From Myxococcales bacterium (GTDB lineage Bacteria; Myxococcota; Myxococcia; Myxococcales; Myxococcaceae): 64,000 bases of DNA. The stretch lies in assembly GCA_020846875.1 (NCBI GenBank), contig JADLDB010000030.1, forward strand, positions 1 through 64,000, in the 5' to 3' direction. The notes under the pieces were generated by a model. That model saw only the letters and a program-made list of their open reading frames with translations, was not told the DNA's origin and ran no database searches. Positions within the stretch are counted from its first letter, which is position 1. Each line of letters starts with the position of its first letter. This document shows positions 44,809 through 56,528 of this stretch, one piece after another. Position numbers and translations under genes: made by a program.

Positions 44809-46446
44809 ATGCGCCGGGTCAGGGGGTCCACCTTGTCTGCCTTCGCGCTGCGCCTCGTCCTCACGTCGCTGCTCCTCTCGCCCCTCGCCCAGGCCGCGGA
44901 CAAGTCGGAGGCGATCCCGACCGCGCCGGTCGTCATCGACGGCGTCGAGCTCTTCCAGGTCCGTGGGGTGACCGCCTTTCCGGCCCAGGAGCGGGCGGCG
45001 ACCATCACCGGCCTGGTGGAGGAGTGCGCGGCGAGCGAGCTGGCCCTCCCCGCGCTCTCCCTCGAGAGCACCGAGCTGGGCATTCAGATCCGGTGCGGGC
45101 CCACGCTGCTGATGACGGCTCTCAACGCCGACGCGGAGCTCGAGGGCGTTCGCCTCGGGGTGCTGGCCGAGGTGCAGCGACGCAAGCTGGAGGAGGCGAT
45201 CGCCCGGTGGCGGGCAGATCGCACGCGCGACGCCCTCCTCCGAGGCGCTGGGATCGGCGCGGCGGTGCTGGTGGGGCTGGTGGTGGTGGTGCTGCTGCTG
45301 CGCTGGATCTTCCGGCGCATCGACACGCGCCTGGACGCGGTGCTGAAGGCGCAGGTGAAGGACGTCGGCATCCAGAGCTTCCAGTTCCTCCGGGCGGAGA
45401 CGATCTGGCGGGCGCTCCGGTGGGTGATGGGCACCCTGCACCTCTCGCTGGCGGTGGCCGCGCTGCTGGTGGCTGGACAGCGGATCCTGGTGCGCTTCCC
45501 CTGGACGCGCGGCGCGGCCCACGGGCTGGCCGAGCTGGTCCTGGGGCCGCTCAAGACGCTGGGCGGCAAGGCGCTGGGCGCCGTCCCCGGGGTCATCTTC
45601 ATCGGGATCCTCGTCTACCTGGCCAGAGCGGTGCTCAAGGCCTTGCACCTCTTCTTCACCGCCGTCGAGCGCGGGAACGTCAGCTTCAAGAGCTTCGCGC
45701 CGGAGTGGGCCAACCCGACGTACCGCTTGATCCGCCTGCTGGTGATCGGGCTGACGCTGGTGATCGCCTACCCGTACATCCCCGGCTCCGACTCGGAGGC
45801 CTTCAAGGGGCTGTCGATCATGGTGGGCGTGCTGCTGTCCCTGGGCGGCTCGTCCTACGTGTCGAACATGATCGCCGGCTACACGATGACCTTCCGCCGC
45901 GCCTTCCGGGTGGGCGATCGGATCCGCGTGGGAGACGTCGCCGGAGTGGTGAGCGAGACGCGGCTGCAGGTGACGCACGTGCGCACCATGAAGAACGAGG
46001 AGGTGGTGCTGCCCAACAGCGAGATCCTGGGCAGCGCCGTCACCAACTACTCCTCGCTGGCGAAGACGCAGGGGCTCCTGCTGCACACCAACGTGGGCAT
46101 AGGCTACGAGACGCCCTGGCGCCAGGTGGAGGCCATGCTGCTGCTCTCGGCCAAGCGCGCGTCGACGCCGGAGCACGCCGCCGGCGCCTTCGTGTTGATC
46201 AAGGCCCTGGGCGACTTCGCGGTGACGTACGAGCTCAACGTGCCGCACGCCGACGCGCTCACCATGGACCGCCAGTACAGCGTGCTGCACCGCCATGTGC
46301 TGGACGTCTTCAACGAGTACGGGGTGCAGATCATGACCCCGGCGTACGAGGGCGATCCGGAGCAGCCCAAGCTGGTGCCGAGGAAGGACTGGTTCACCGC
46401 GCCCGCCACGCCCTCCGCGGAGAGCGGCGAGACGAAGGCCACCTGA
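44809..46446 (+). CDS. MscS-family mechanosensitive channel
   Basis: 545 aa. A signal peptide (~1-26, LLLSPLAQAA) and a ~100-residue periplasmic region precede four to five membrane helices. The pore helix and upper beta domain read SIMVGVLLSLGGSSYVSNMIAGYTM and FRVGDRIRVGDVAGVVSE, followed by VVLPNSEILGSAVTNYSS, the MscS signature. The C-terminal cytoplasmic part is ~200 residues. Such channels release solutes on osmotic downshock. It converges with the TVP38 gene with 8 bp between stops. Confidence 0.9.
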   Translation: MRRVRGSTLSAFALRLVLTSLLLSPLAQAADKSEAIPTAPVVIDGVELFQVRGVTAFPAQERAATITGLVEECAASELALPALSLESTELGIQIRCGPTLLMTALNADAELEGVRLGVLAEVQRRKLEEAIARWRADRTRDALLRGAGIGAAVLVGLVVVVLLLRWIFRRIDTRLDAVLKAQVKDVGIQSFQFLRAETIWRALRWVMGTLHLSLAVAALLVAGQRILVRFPWTRGAAHGLAELVLGPLKTLGGKALGAVPGVIFIGILVYLARAVLKALHLFFTAVERGNVSFKSFAPEWANPTYRLIRLLVIGLTLVIAYPYIPGSDSEAFKGLSIMVGVLLSLGGSSYVSNMIAGYTMTFRRAFRVGDRIRVGDVAGVVSETRLQVTHVRTMKNEEVVLPNSEILGSAVTNYSSLAKTQGLLLHTNVGIGYETPWRQVEAMLLLSAKRASTPEHAAGAFVLIKALGDFAVTYELNVPHADALTMDRQYSVLHRHVLDVFNEYGVQIMTPAYEGDPEQPKLVPRKDWFTAPATPSAESGETKAT

Positions 46447-46454
46447 CGGGCAGC

Positions 46455-47132
46455 TCACGCTTCGCGGGCCGCGCGGCGCTCCCACCAGCCCACCAGAAGG
46501 CGCGTCCCCAGGGCCAGCGTCACCACCAGCGCCGCGGCGATCACCACCCGCACCGTGGCCGCCTCCCTCGCCCCCTCCACCCCGTCGGCGAGGCTGGACG
46601 CGAGGTGGGAGATCACCAGCGTGCCGGGCGCCAGGCCGAGCGCATTCCCCAGCGCGAACTTCCGCCAGGCGATGGGCGACGCCCCCGCCGCCACGTTCAC
46701 CGCCACGAAAGGCAGCGGCACCTGGCGGATCATCACCATGGCCAGCACCCCCCCGCGCTCCAGCTCCCTCAACACGCGCGTCACCCCGCGGCGCGCCAAC
46801 GCCGCCTTGAGCCGCTCCCGGCCCAGCAGCCGCCCCGCCCAGAAGTGCAGGTTGGACCAGAGGTTGGTCACCAACCAGGCGATGAGACACCCCGGCCAGA
46901 AGCCCCACGTCAACCCCGCCACCACCACCATCGCCATCGCCGGCCCCAGCAGCGTGGTGGCGAGGCCGAACAGCGCCACATAGGCGGGGATCGCCCACCC
47001 CTGCTCTCCCAGCGCGCGCAAAGCCTGCACGAGGGCCTGGGGCTCCAGGCGGGCGCCAAAGACGCGATGGAAGAGGACGGCAGCGGCGATGAAGGCCACG
47101 AGAAGCCCGACGATCAGCGCGCGACGCTTCAC
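46455..47132 (-). CDS. TVP38/TMEM64-family (VTT domain) membrane protein
   Basis: 225 aa with about five hydrophobic segments. The family core is visible: GLATTLLGPAMAMVVVAGLTWG, then NLHFWAGRLLGRERL, and MIRQVPLPFVAVNVAAGASPIAWRKFALGNALGLAPGTLV (given here in overlapping parts of the helix 4-5 region). Relatives (DedA, TMEM41B, VMP1) are lipid scramblases or undecaprenyl-phosphate carriers; the substrate here is unknown. The last ~10 residues are basic. Confidence 0.85.
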   Translation of the reverse strand: MKRRALIVGLLVAFIAAAVLFHRVFGARLEPQALVQALRALGEQGWAIPAYVALFGLATTLLGPAMAMVVVAGLTWGFWPGCLIAWLVTNLWSNLHFWAGRLLGRERLKAALARRGVTRVLRELERGGVLAMVMIRQVPLPFVAVNVAAGASPIAWRKFALGNALGLAPGTLVISHLASSLADGVEGAREAATVRVVIAAALVVTLALGTRLLVGWWERRAAREA

Positions 47133-47191
47133 GGCAGGAGGTTCTACTCTTTTTCGTTGAAAGTGCTGGGTCCCCGTGAAAACTGACAGCC

Positions 47192-48481
47192 ATGCCCCAG
47201 GACACGCTCTCCATCACCGACAACCGCACCGGCAAGGCATACGAGCTGAAGATCGAAAATGGCTGCATCCGAGCCATGGATCTCCGGCAGATCAAGACCG
47301 GCCCCGAAGACTTCGGGCTCATGGCGTACGATCCGGCCTTCCTCAACACCGCGAACTGCAGATCCGCGATCACCTACATCGACGGTGACAAGGGCATCCT
47401 CGAGTACCGCGGGTACCCCATCGAGCAGTTGGCCGAGCAGTCGAGCCACCTCGAGGTCAGCTACCTGCTGATGAACGGCGAGCTGCCCACGAAGACGCAG
47501 CTCGACGACTTCGTCAACAAGATCACCCTGCACACCTACGTGCACGAGAACATCAAGGGCTTCATGGACGGGTTCCGCTACGACGCGCACCCGATGTCCA
47601 TGCTGGCGTCCACGGTGGCGGCGCTGTCCAGCTTCTACCCGGAAGCGAAGAACGTGAAGTCGAAGGACGTGCGCCGGGTGCAGATGAACCGGCTGATCGC
47701 CAAGATGCCCACGCTGGCGGCCTTCTCGCACCGCCACAGCCAGGGCCTGCCGTACGTGTACCCGAACAACGAGCTCTCCTACACGGAGAACTTCCTCACC
47801 ATGGTGAAGTCGATCGGCACCACCAACTGGCGGCCCCACAAGGCCCTGGTGAAGGCGCTCGACATCCTCTTCATCCTGCACGCGGATCACGAGCAGAACT
47901 GCTCGACGACGGCCACGCGCGTGGTGGGTAGCTCCGAGGTCGACCCCTACTCGGCGGTGGCGGCGGGGATCACCGCGCTCTACGGCCCCCTGCACGGCGG
48001 CGCCAACGAGGCGGTGCTGCGCATGCTGCGGGAGATCGGCGACAAGAAGAACGTCGCTGAGTTCATCAAGCGGGTGAAGGCCGGCGACGGCACCAAGCTG
48101 ATGGGCTTCGGCCACCGGGTGTACAAGAACTACGATCCGCGGGCGAAGGTGATCAAGAAGGCCTGCGACGAGGTGTTCGCGGTGACGGGGAAGAACCCGC
48201 TCCTGGACATCGCCGTCGAGCTCGAGCGCATCGCCCTGCAGGACGACTACTTCGTGCAGCGCAAGCTGTACCCGAACGTCGACTTCTACTCGGGGCTCAT
48301 CTACGAGGCGATGGGCTTCCCCGCCGAGTTCTTCACCCTGCTCTTCGCCATCCCGCGCACGGTGGGCTGGGTGACCCAGTGGGAAGAGATGATCACCGAC
48401 AACGAGCAGAAGATCAGCCGCCCGCGGCAGATCTTCACCGGCCAGCGCGGCCGCAACTACGTGGCGATCGACAAGCGCTGA
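47192..48481 (+). CDS. gltA: Citrate synthase
   Basis: 429 aa, the length of Gram-negative type II (GltA) enzymes. It condenses oxaloacetate with acetyl-CoA. Motifs: ITYIDGDKGILEYRGYPIEQLAEQ (N-terminal domain), GPLHGGANEAVLRML with an active-site His, and GFGHRVYKNYDPRA with the second His. A 59-bp gap separates it from the divergent TVP38 gene. A GC-rich hairpin follows the stop codon. Malate and isocitrate dehydrogenases lie 4-7 kb away on the other strand. Confidence 0.95.
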   Translation: MPQDTLSITDNRTGKAYELKIENGCIRAMDLRQIKTGPEDFGLMAYDPAFLNTANCRSAITYIDGDKGILEYRGYPIEQLAEQSSHLEVSYLLMNGELPTKTQLDDFVNKITLHTYVHENIKGFMDGFRYDAHPMSMLASTVAALSSFYPEAKNVKSKDVRRVQMNRLIAKMPTLAAFSHRHSQGLPYVYPNNELSYTENFLTMVKSIGTTNWRPHKALVKALDILFILHADHEQNCSTTATRVVGSSEVDPYSAVAAGITALYGPLHGGANEAVLRMLREIGDKKNVAEFIKRVKAGDGTKLMGFGHRVYKNYDPRAKVIKKACDEVFAVTGKNPLLDIAVELERIALQDDYFVQRKLYPNVDFYSGLIYEAMGFPAEFFTLLFAIPRTVGWVTQWEEMITDNEQKISRPRQIFTGQRGRNYVAIDKR

Positions 48482-48503
48482 AGCGACGCGCCGGTGTCCT
48501 CAC

Positions 48504-48529
48504 GGCCGGCTCGGGCAACCGGGCCGGCC
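48504..48529. terminator. Hairpin terminator between gltA and the acyl-CoA ligase gene
   Basis: GGCCGGC and GCCGGCC arms (perfect 7 bp) enclose a 12-nt loop in the 58-bp gap between two converging genes and are followed by CTCGTATTTCT. The T-tract is weak, so it may be a bidirectional or Rho-assisted terminator. Confidence 0.6.
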
Positions 48530-48539
48530 CTCGTATTTC

Positions 48540-50330
48540 TCAGGCGTACAGACGGGCGATCAGCTCGGCGTACTTCTGCTCGCACACCTTCCGCCGCACC
48601 TTGAGCGTGGAGGTCAGCTCGCCCCCTTCGACGGTGAAGTCGTGGGGCAGCACCTCGAACTTCTTGATCGTCTCGAAGCGCGCCAGCCGGGGGTTGACCT
48701 CGCCCTCGATTCGCTGCTCGAGGTGCGCGCGGAAGGCGGCGCTCTGCGCCAGGGCCTCGGGATCCGCCGGCAGCCCGTGCTTCCGCGAGAACGGCCCCAC
48801 CTTCTCGGGATCGACGGCGAGGATCGCCGTCAGGTAGTTGCGCGACTCGCCGATCACCAGCGCGTTCCCCAAGGGCTCCAGCGCCTTGAGCAGGCCTTCG
48901 ATGTTGGCGGGCGCGGTCTTCTTGCCGCCGGAGGTGACGATGATCTCCTTCTTGCGCCCGGTGATGCGCAGGAAGCCCTCGGGATCGAGGTGGCCCACGT
49001 CGCCCGAGTGCAGCCAGCCGTCCTGGAGCAGCTCGCCGGTGGCCGTCTCGTCCTTGAAGTAGCCGGCGCAGACGTTCTCTCCGCGCACCAGGATCTCTGA
49101 ATCGTCGGCGATCCGCACCTCCACCCCCGGCATCGGGCGCCCCAGGCTGCCCAGCTTCATCGCGCCCTTCACGTTGACGGACGTGGGGCCGGTCACCTCC
49201 GACTGGCCGTAGACCTCGGCGATCACCATGTCGAGGGACGCGAAGAACTCCAGCACCTCCTTCGAGATCGGCGCCGCGCTGGTGGCGAAGATGTGCGCGC
49301 GATCGAAGCCGATGCGCGCCTTGAGCTTCTGGAAGACGAGGCGCTGGGCCAGGGCGTACTGCGCCTGCAGGGAGAGCGACGGCTGGCGGTGGGCCAGCAC
49401 CTCCTCGTGGTAGCGGCTGGCGACGCCGCGGGCCCAGGCGACGATCCGCTGGCGCGCCCTGGGCTGGGACTCGATCCCCGCCTGGGCCTTCGCCAGGAAC
49501 TTCTCCCACACCCGCGGCACGCCGAAGAAGGCGGTGGGCCGCACCTCGCGCAGGTTCTCCGGCAGCTTCTCGAAGGACTCGGCGAAGTAGACCTGGATCC
49601 CGTTGAGCAGCGGCCCGTAGATGGTGCACACCTGCTCGGCGATGTGCGACAGCGGCAGGTAGCTGAGCAGCACGTCGTTCTCGTCCGTGGGGTGGCACAG
49701 CGACAGGTGCACCGCGGTCCAGGTGAGGTTGCGGTGCGTCAGCATCACGCCCTTGGGGTTGCCCGTGGTGCCGGAGGTGTAGATGAGCTGGGCCAGGCCC
49801 TGCGGCTCCAGCTTCTCGAGGCGCGCGTAGTACTCGGCGTCGTCGGCCTTCGCGCCCCGCTCGAGCACCTCGGCGTACGTCAGCGTCCCCGGCGCGGGCA
49901 TCGCCGGCGGCTCCATGACGATCACGTGCTTGAGGGCCGGGAGCTGCGCGCGCACCGAGAGCAGCCGATCCAGGTACTCGGCGTTTTCCACCAGAGCGAT
50001 CGGGGCCTCGCAGTGCCCGGCGACGTACGCCACCTGCTCGGGGCTCGAGGTGGTGTACAGCCCCACCGCCACCCCGCCGCAGGCCATGGCCGCGAGATCG
50101 GCCACCACCCACTCCTCGCGGTTGAAGCCCATCACCACCATCGCCTGCTTCGCGCCGAAGCCCAGAGACAGCAGCCCCAGCGCGAAGTCCTTCACCCGCT
50201 GTGCATACTGCCGCCAGGAGGTCGGCTGCCAGGTGCCGCTGCGCCTGGTCCACAGCGCCGGTCGATCCTTGAGCCGCTCGGCCTGCGCGTGAAGCTGGTG
50301 CACCATCGTCCTGGGGATCGCGGAGCTCAT
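48540..50330 (-). CDS. Long-chain fatty-acid--CoA ligase (AMP-binding)
   Basis: 596 aa. It activates fatty acids with ATP and CoA. LIYTSGTTGNPKGVMLTH is the AMP-binding signature, with LPLSHIAEQVCTIYGPLLNG, YGQSEVTGPTSVN, LHSGDVGHLDPEGFLRITGRKKE and the C-terminal YLTAILAVDPEKVG region typical of the FadD15/FAA long-chain type. The longer frame is rejected for lack of similarity upstream of 50330. It diverges from the zinc-ribbon gene over 68 bp that hold a perfect palindrome. Confidence 0.9.
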   Translation of the reverse strand: MSSAIPRTMVHQLHAQAERLKDRPALWTRRSGTWQPTSWRQYAQRVKDFALGLLSLGFGAKQAMVVMGFNREEWVVADLAAMACGGVAVGLYTTSSPEQVAYVAGHCEAPIALVENAEYLDRLLSVRAQLPALKHVIVMEPPAMPAPGTLTYAEVLERGAKADDAEYYARLEKLEPQGLAQLIYTSGTTGNPKGVMLTHRNLTWTAVHLSLCHPTDENDVLLSYLPLSHIAEQVCTIYGPLLNGIQVYFAESFEKLPENLREVRPTAFFGVPRVWEKFLAKAQAGIESQPRARQRIVAWARGVASRYHEEVLAHRQPSLSLQAQYALAQRLVFQKLKARIGFDRAHIFATSAAPISKEVLEFFASLDMVIAEVYGQSEVTGPTSVNVKGAMKLGSLGRPMPGVEVRIADDSEILVRGENVCAGYFKDETATGELLQDGWLHSGDVGHLDPEGFLRITGRKKEIIVTSGGKKTAPANIEGLLKALEPLGNALVIGESRNYLTAILAVDPEKVGPFSRKHGLPADPEALAQSAAFRAHLEQRIEGEVNPRLARFETIKKFEVLPHDFTVEGGELTSTLKVRRKVCEQKYAELIARLYA

Positions 50331-50356
50331 GAGCGGACCGGAGGCTTCCTGAACGT

Positions 50357-50388
50357 CGTTGACAGGTCAACGGTGGCGCCACTATCTG
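50357..50388. promoter_or_regulatory. Promoter with palindrome between divergent genes
   Basis: CGTTGAC-AG-GTCAACG (50357-50372) is a perfect inverted repeat. Its left arm supplies TTGACA (50359-50364), which with TATCTG (50383-50388, 18 nt spacing) forms a plausible plus-strand promoter; the right arm supplies TTGACC on the minus strand. A protein bound here could control both the acyl-CoA ligase and the zinc-ribbon gene. Confidence 0.5.
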
Positions 50389-50398
50389 CCCACCAGCC

Positions 50399-50752
<354 letters not shown>

Positions 50753-50781
50753 TCGCCGCGTCCACGGCCCCTCACGCAACT

Positions 50782-50820
50782 GAAAGCCCGGCCCCCCTCC
50801 CAGGGTGCTGCCGGGCTTTC
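50782..50820. terminator. Bidirectional hairpin terminator
   Basis: GAAAGCCCGGC and GCCGGGCTTTC form a perfect 11-bp stem with a 17-nt loop. The stem ends in TTTC on the plus strand and, read from the other side, also in TTTC, so it can serve the zinc-ribbon gene and the converging DUF4870 gene. It is the clearest terminator in the window. Confidence 0.8.
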
Positions 50821-50848
50821 GACTCTCCAGGGAACTCCGAGAGAAGCT

Positions 50849-51208
50849 CTAGAACTTCTCGGAGAGGTCCGCGATCACCGGCAGGCGCCAGCGCTCACCC
50901 TTGAGCGCCTTGAGAATAGCCATGATCGAAACGACGAGCAGGCCCAGGGAGAGGATCGGCCCCAGACACGCGCCGATCCCGATGAAGGACAGGGGGATCG
51001 TGATGGCGATGATAGCGATGAAGCCGACCACGCAGAGCGTGAGCCCCTGCTTGGCATGCCATTTCACGTACTCGCTGTCCTTCACCGTCAGGAAGGGGAT
51101 CAAGCTGAGGCAGCCGAGGTAGGCCAGCACCAGTTGGATCTTGTCCTGCTCGCGGACCGTGTCTCCGCCGACTGACTGAATGGGGCTCTGTTGGTCTTGC
51201 GGTGTCAT
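50849..51208 (-). CDS. DUF4870-family small membrane protein
   Basis: 119 aa from ATG 51208; GGAG 5 nt upstream supports it over the GTG at 51214. After a polar N-terminus come three hydrophobic segments with the family pattern LAYLGCLSLIPFL, YVKWHAKQGLTLCVVGFIAI and a C-terminal ILKALKGERWRLPVIADL. DUF4870 (YtcA/TIC20-like) proteins are widespread small inner-membrane proteins of unknown function. It ends 29 bp from the terminator hairpin shared with the zinc-ribbon gene. Confidence 0.85.
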   Translation of the reverse strand: MTPQDQQSPIQSVGGDTVREQDKIQLVLAYLGCLSLIPFLTVKDSEYVKWHAKQGLTLCVVGFIAIIAITIPLSFIGIGACLGPILSLGLLVVSIMAILKALKGERWRLPVIADLSEKF

Positions 51209-51280
51209 TTCCACTCCGGGGAGAGAGCTACGACAGCAACGGCAAGGCGTCGCGCATCGTGATCTCCCTGACGCGGAGAG

Positions 51281-52339
51281 TCAAGGTAAAGCTGGTGTGT
51301 CCTCGATCTGAAAGGTGCTGACGGTGCCCAGGCGGCGCACTGCCGTCCGCAGCACGTCGCGCTCCTGGCGCTTGAGGCGCGCGCCGGGAGGCAGGCGGAT
51401 CACGACGCAGGTCAGCGCGAGGCCCTTGAGCAGGACGAGCAGCGACGCCGCGTCTCCCACCTTGACGTCCAGGCCCACCGAGGATCCGTCCGGTCCGCTC
51501 AAGTCGAGCTCCAGGCGGGGGAAGCGCTGGCCGACGCGGGTGAGCGTGTACCGCACGTCGCGAAAGACCGTGCCCCAGCGGGTCAGGCGCGGCAGCTCTG
51601 CGGCGCGCGACTCGTGGCCACTCTCCAGCCAGGCCGCCGCGCCCTCCGTTACTCCGTAGCGCGCGACCAGCTCGATCTCGTCGAAGTGCTGCAGCGCGGC
51701 GCGGAACCCCAGCACCGCCGTGCGCACGTCCGTCGTCACGATGCGGTTGATGAACTCGCTGGTGATCAGATCGAGCCGGCTGGCGCTCTTCATCGACTGG
51801 GCGACCGCCAGCTCGCGGAGCTCCCGATCGAAGGTGCCCCAGCTCAGCAGCGCCAGCCGCCGAGGGGCGAAGGCCAGCGGCTGGCGCCCGATCGCCTCCA
51901 GGAGCTCCGCCCCCAACTGCAGGGACTCCACGTTCCGAAGCACCGGGTGACCGAGGAAGGCCACGGCTGGCCGCGGCTCGCCCAGCACCGAGAACTGCAG
52001 CGCGCGCACGGTGGCCAGCCGCGGGTCGCCCGCCACCGCCTCCCACGCGGGTGCCGGAGGCGCGCCCACCGCGAACAGCTCCAGGAACCCGCCTTCCCAC
52101 CGGCACGCCGAGACGTCGGCCACCGTCACCAGCGGGCCCAGCCAGGCCGCTGCGTGTTGCTCGGTGAGCCGCTGCACCCTGCGCCGCTGCGTCAGGGACA
52201 GCTCGCCCTTCGCGCCCAGGGCGATCACCTCCCCGCGCGGATCGCCCTGATCCAGCAGCCAGTCCGCAAAGACGAGACGGAGCGCTCGATCGAACGGACG
52301 CTCCGCAAGTCGTGCAAGCAGCTCGTCGCCCTGCGACAT
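51281..52339 (-). CDS. TIGR02996-domain protein
   Basis: 352 aa from ATG 52339; the longer frame runs into mdh and is rejected. The first ~45 residues match the TIGR02996 domain (FDRALRLVFADWLLDQGDPRGE), a short module at the start of many leucine-rich-repeat-like or repeat proteins in Myxococcota and Planctomycetes. The rest has weak Leu-rich periodicity (VRALQFSVLG, VLRNVESLQLG) and no enzyme motif. No signal peptide is seen. Function unknown. Confidence 0.72.
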   Translation of the reverse strand: MSQGDELLARLAERPFDRALRLVFADWLLDQGDPRGEVIALGAKGELSLTQRRRVQRLTEQHAAAWLGPLVTVADVSACRWEGGFLELFAVGAPPAPAWEAVAGDPRLATVRALQFSVLGEPRPAVAFLGHPVLRNVESLQLGAELLEAIGRQPLAFAPRRLALLSWGTFDRELRELAVAQSMKSASRLDLITSEFINRIVTTDVRTAVLGFRAALQHFDEIELVARYGVTEGAAAWLESGHESRAAELPRLTRWGTVFRDVRYTLTRVGQRFPRLELDLSGPDGSSVGLDVKVGDAASLLVLLKGLALTCVVIRLPPGARLKRQERDVLRTAVRRLGTVSTFQIEDTPALP

Positions 52340-52374
52340 GACAGGGGCATTGTCCCCCGCCCGGCCCGGCTTTG

Positions 52375-53358
52375 TCAGCCCAGCATGCCCTTGATCGCCT
52401 CGCGCTCCTCTTCCAGCTCCTTCAAGGTCGCGGCCATCTTGCCCCTGGAGAACTCGTCGATCTCCAGGCCCTTGACGATCTCGTAACTGCCGCCGCCCGC
52501 GCAGAGGGTGGGGAAGCCGTAGACAATGTCCTTCGGGATCCCATAGTCGCCATTGGACGGGACGCCCATGGTGACCCACCGGGAGCCGGCCCCCAGCCAC
52601 CAGTCACGCAGGTGATCGACGGCCGCGTTGGCCGCCGAGGCCGCCGAGGACAGCCCGCGCGCCTCGAGGATCGCCGCGCCTCGCTTACCCACGGTGGGGA
52701 TGAAGGTGTCTTTGAGCCACGCCTCGTCGTTGACCAGCGCCTTCACCGCCTGACCGCCCGAGGTGGCGAAGCGCACGTCGGGGTACATGGTGGGCGAGTG
52801 GTTGCCCCACACGGTCAGCTTCTCGAAGCTGTCCACCGGCTTGCCGGTCTTCTTGGAGAGCTGCGAGAGCGCCCGGTTGTGATCGAGCCGCAGCATGGCG
52901 GTGAAGTTCTCGCGCCTCAAGCTGGGCGCCGACTTCATGGCGATGTAGGCGTTGGTGTTGGCCGGGTTGCCCACCACCAGCACCTTCACGTCGCGGCGGG
53001 CCACCTCGTCCAACGCGCGGCCCTGCACCTTGAAGACCTCGGCGTTCTTCTCCAGCAGGTCGCGGCGCTCCATGCCCGGCTTGCGCGGCGTCGCGCCCAC
53101 CAGCAGCGCCACGTCGGCGTCCTTGAAGGCGACCTTCGCGTCATCGGAGGCGCTCATCCCGTGCAGCAGCGGAAAGGCGCAGTCGTCGAGCTCCATCATC
53201 ACGCCGTTGGTGGCCTTGAGCGCCGGGGTGACCTCCAGCAGGTTCAGGATCACCGGCTGGTCGGGCCCCAGCATCTGCCCCGAGGCGATCCGGTAGAGGA
53301 GCGCGTAGCCGATCTGGCCGGCGGCGCCCGTGACTGCAACGCGAACAGGGGACTTCAT
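52375..53358 (-). CDS. mdh: Malate dehydrogenase
   Basis: 327 aa, type 2 (LDH-like) malate dehydrogenase. NAD-binding [14 protein letters not shown] is at residues ~11-24, followed by [15 protein letters not shown] (substrate loop with catalytic Args), [11 protein letters not shown] and [12 protein letters not shown] with the catalytic His. The ribosome site AAGGAG lies 6 nt before the ATG. It follows icd by 33 bp on the same strand, so the two TCA-cycle enzymes are likely co-transcribed. Confidence 0.95.
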   Translation of the reverse strand: MKSPVRVAVTGAAGQIGYALLYRIASGQMLGPDQPVILNLLEVTPALKATNGVMMELDDCAFPLLHGMSASDDAKVAFKDADVALLVGATPRKPGMERRDLLEKNAEVFKVQGRALDEVARRDVKVLVVGNPANTNAYIAMKSAPSLRRENFTAMLRLDHNRALSQLSKKTGKPVDSFEKLTVWGNHSPTMYPDVRFATSGGQAVKALVNDEAWLKDTFIPTVGKRGAAILEARGLSSAASAANAAVDHLRDWWLGAGSRWVTMGVPSNGDYGIPKDIVYGFPTLCAGGGSYEIVKGLEIDEFSRGKMAATLKELEEEREAIKGMLG

Positions 53359-53391
53359 GGCGTGCTCCTTGGGTGAGTGGGCCTTGACGGC

Positions 53392-54675
<1,284 letters not shown>

Positions 54676-54793
54676 GGTGGATTCCTCCTCGTCGGGGTGT
54701 GTCGAAAGTGCTGCGGAATGTGGGCGCCGGGGCCGGTTTCGTCAACGAGAAGATGCTTTCCCAACCCGCTCGTTGTGGTGCCACACGCATCGG

Positions 54794-54799
54794 TATAGT
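54794..54799 (+). promoter_or_regulatory. Probable -10 element of the second FHA activator gene
   Basis: TATAGT lies 11 nt before the ATG at 54811 and there is no ribosome site between them. The expected transcript would begin about 5 nt before the start codon. A -35 element is not obvious (TTGTGG 15 nt upstream). Confidence 0.45.
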
Positions 54800-54810
54800 C
54801 ACCAACACTG

Positions 54811-56148
<1,338 letters not shown>

Positions 56149-56160
56149 GCCTCGCCGCCC

Positions 56161-56528
56161 AAGGTGCGGCGTGAGGTGGAGACTGCTGCCGAAGTACTGC
56201 CAGAAGCACACGGCGCCGCCGGTGAGAGTGCCTTCGTGGCCGAGGCGGCGGGCCGTGGCGCGCTCAAGCCGCCAGACGGCGCCCACGAGGCGCATCTCGA
56301 GGCGCTTCAAGAGGGCGGGCTGCTTCACGACGTGGAAGCGCAGGGCAATGGGCAGACTCGACTCAGAAGCGTCCACTGGCGGTGGGGGACGCGGGGCAGC
56401 GTGGACTCGAGGTGGGCGCCGGTGTCCAGCGCGCGACGCGTGGTGCACGACGGGCACCAGCCGCGGCCCTTGCAGGAGAAGGCGACGAGGCGCGCGTCGT
56501 CGACGGCGCGCGAGGCCATCTCGGTCAT
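56161..56528 (-). mobile_element. IS91-family transposase remnant
   Basis: Read on the minus strand, 56528-56370 encodes a zinc-binding start region typical of IS91-type transposases (LVAFSCKGRGWCPSC, then LPRVPHRQWTLL). After a frameshift near 56365 the sequence continues in another frame as LPIALRFHVVKQPALLKRLE and GGAVCFWQYFGSSLHLTPHL, the next conserved transposase blocks. It then stops abruptly at 56161, beside the FHA gene, before the catalytic region. Only about 120 of an expected 350-400 residues remain, so it is dead. It joins the dipeptidase pseudogene at about 56510. Confidence 0.78.

Noticed and set aside
47140-47191. Sigma-70 promoter TTGAAA upstream of gltA
   Set aside because: The -35-like TTGAAA has no acceptable -10 at 16-18 nt (AAACTG only), so it was not listed as a feature.
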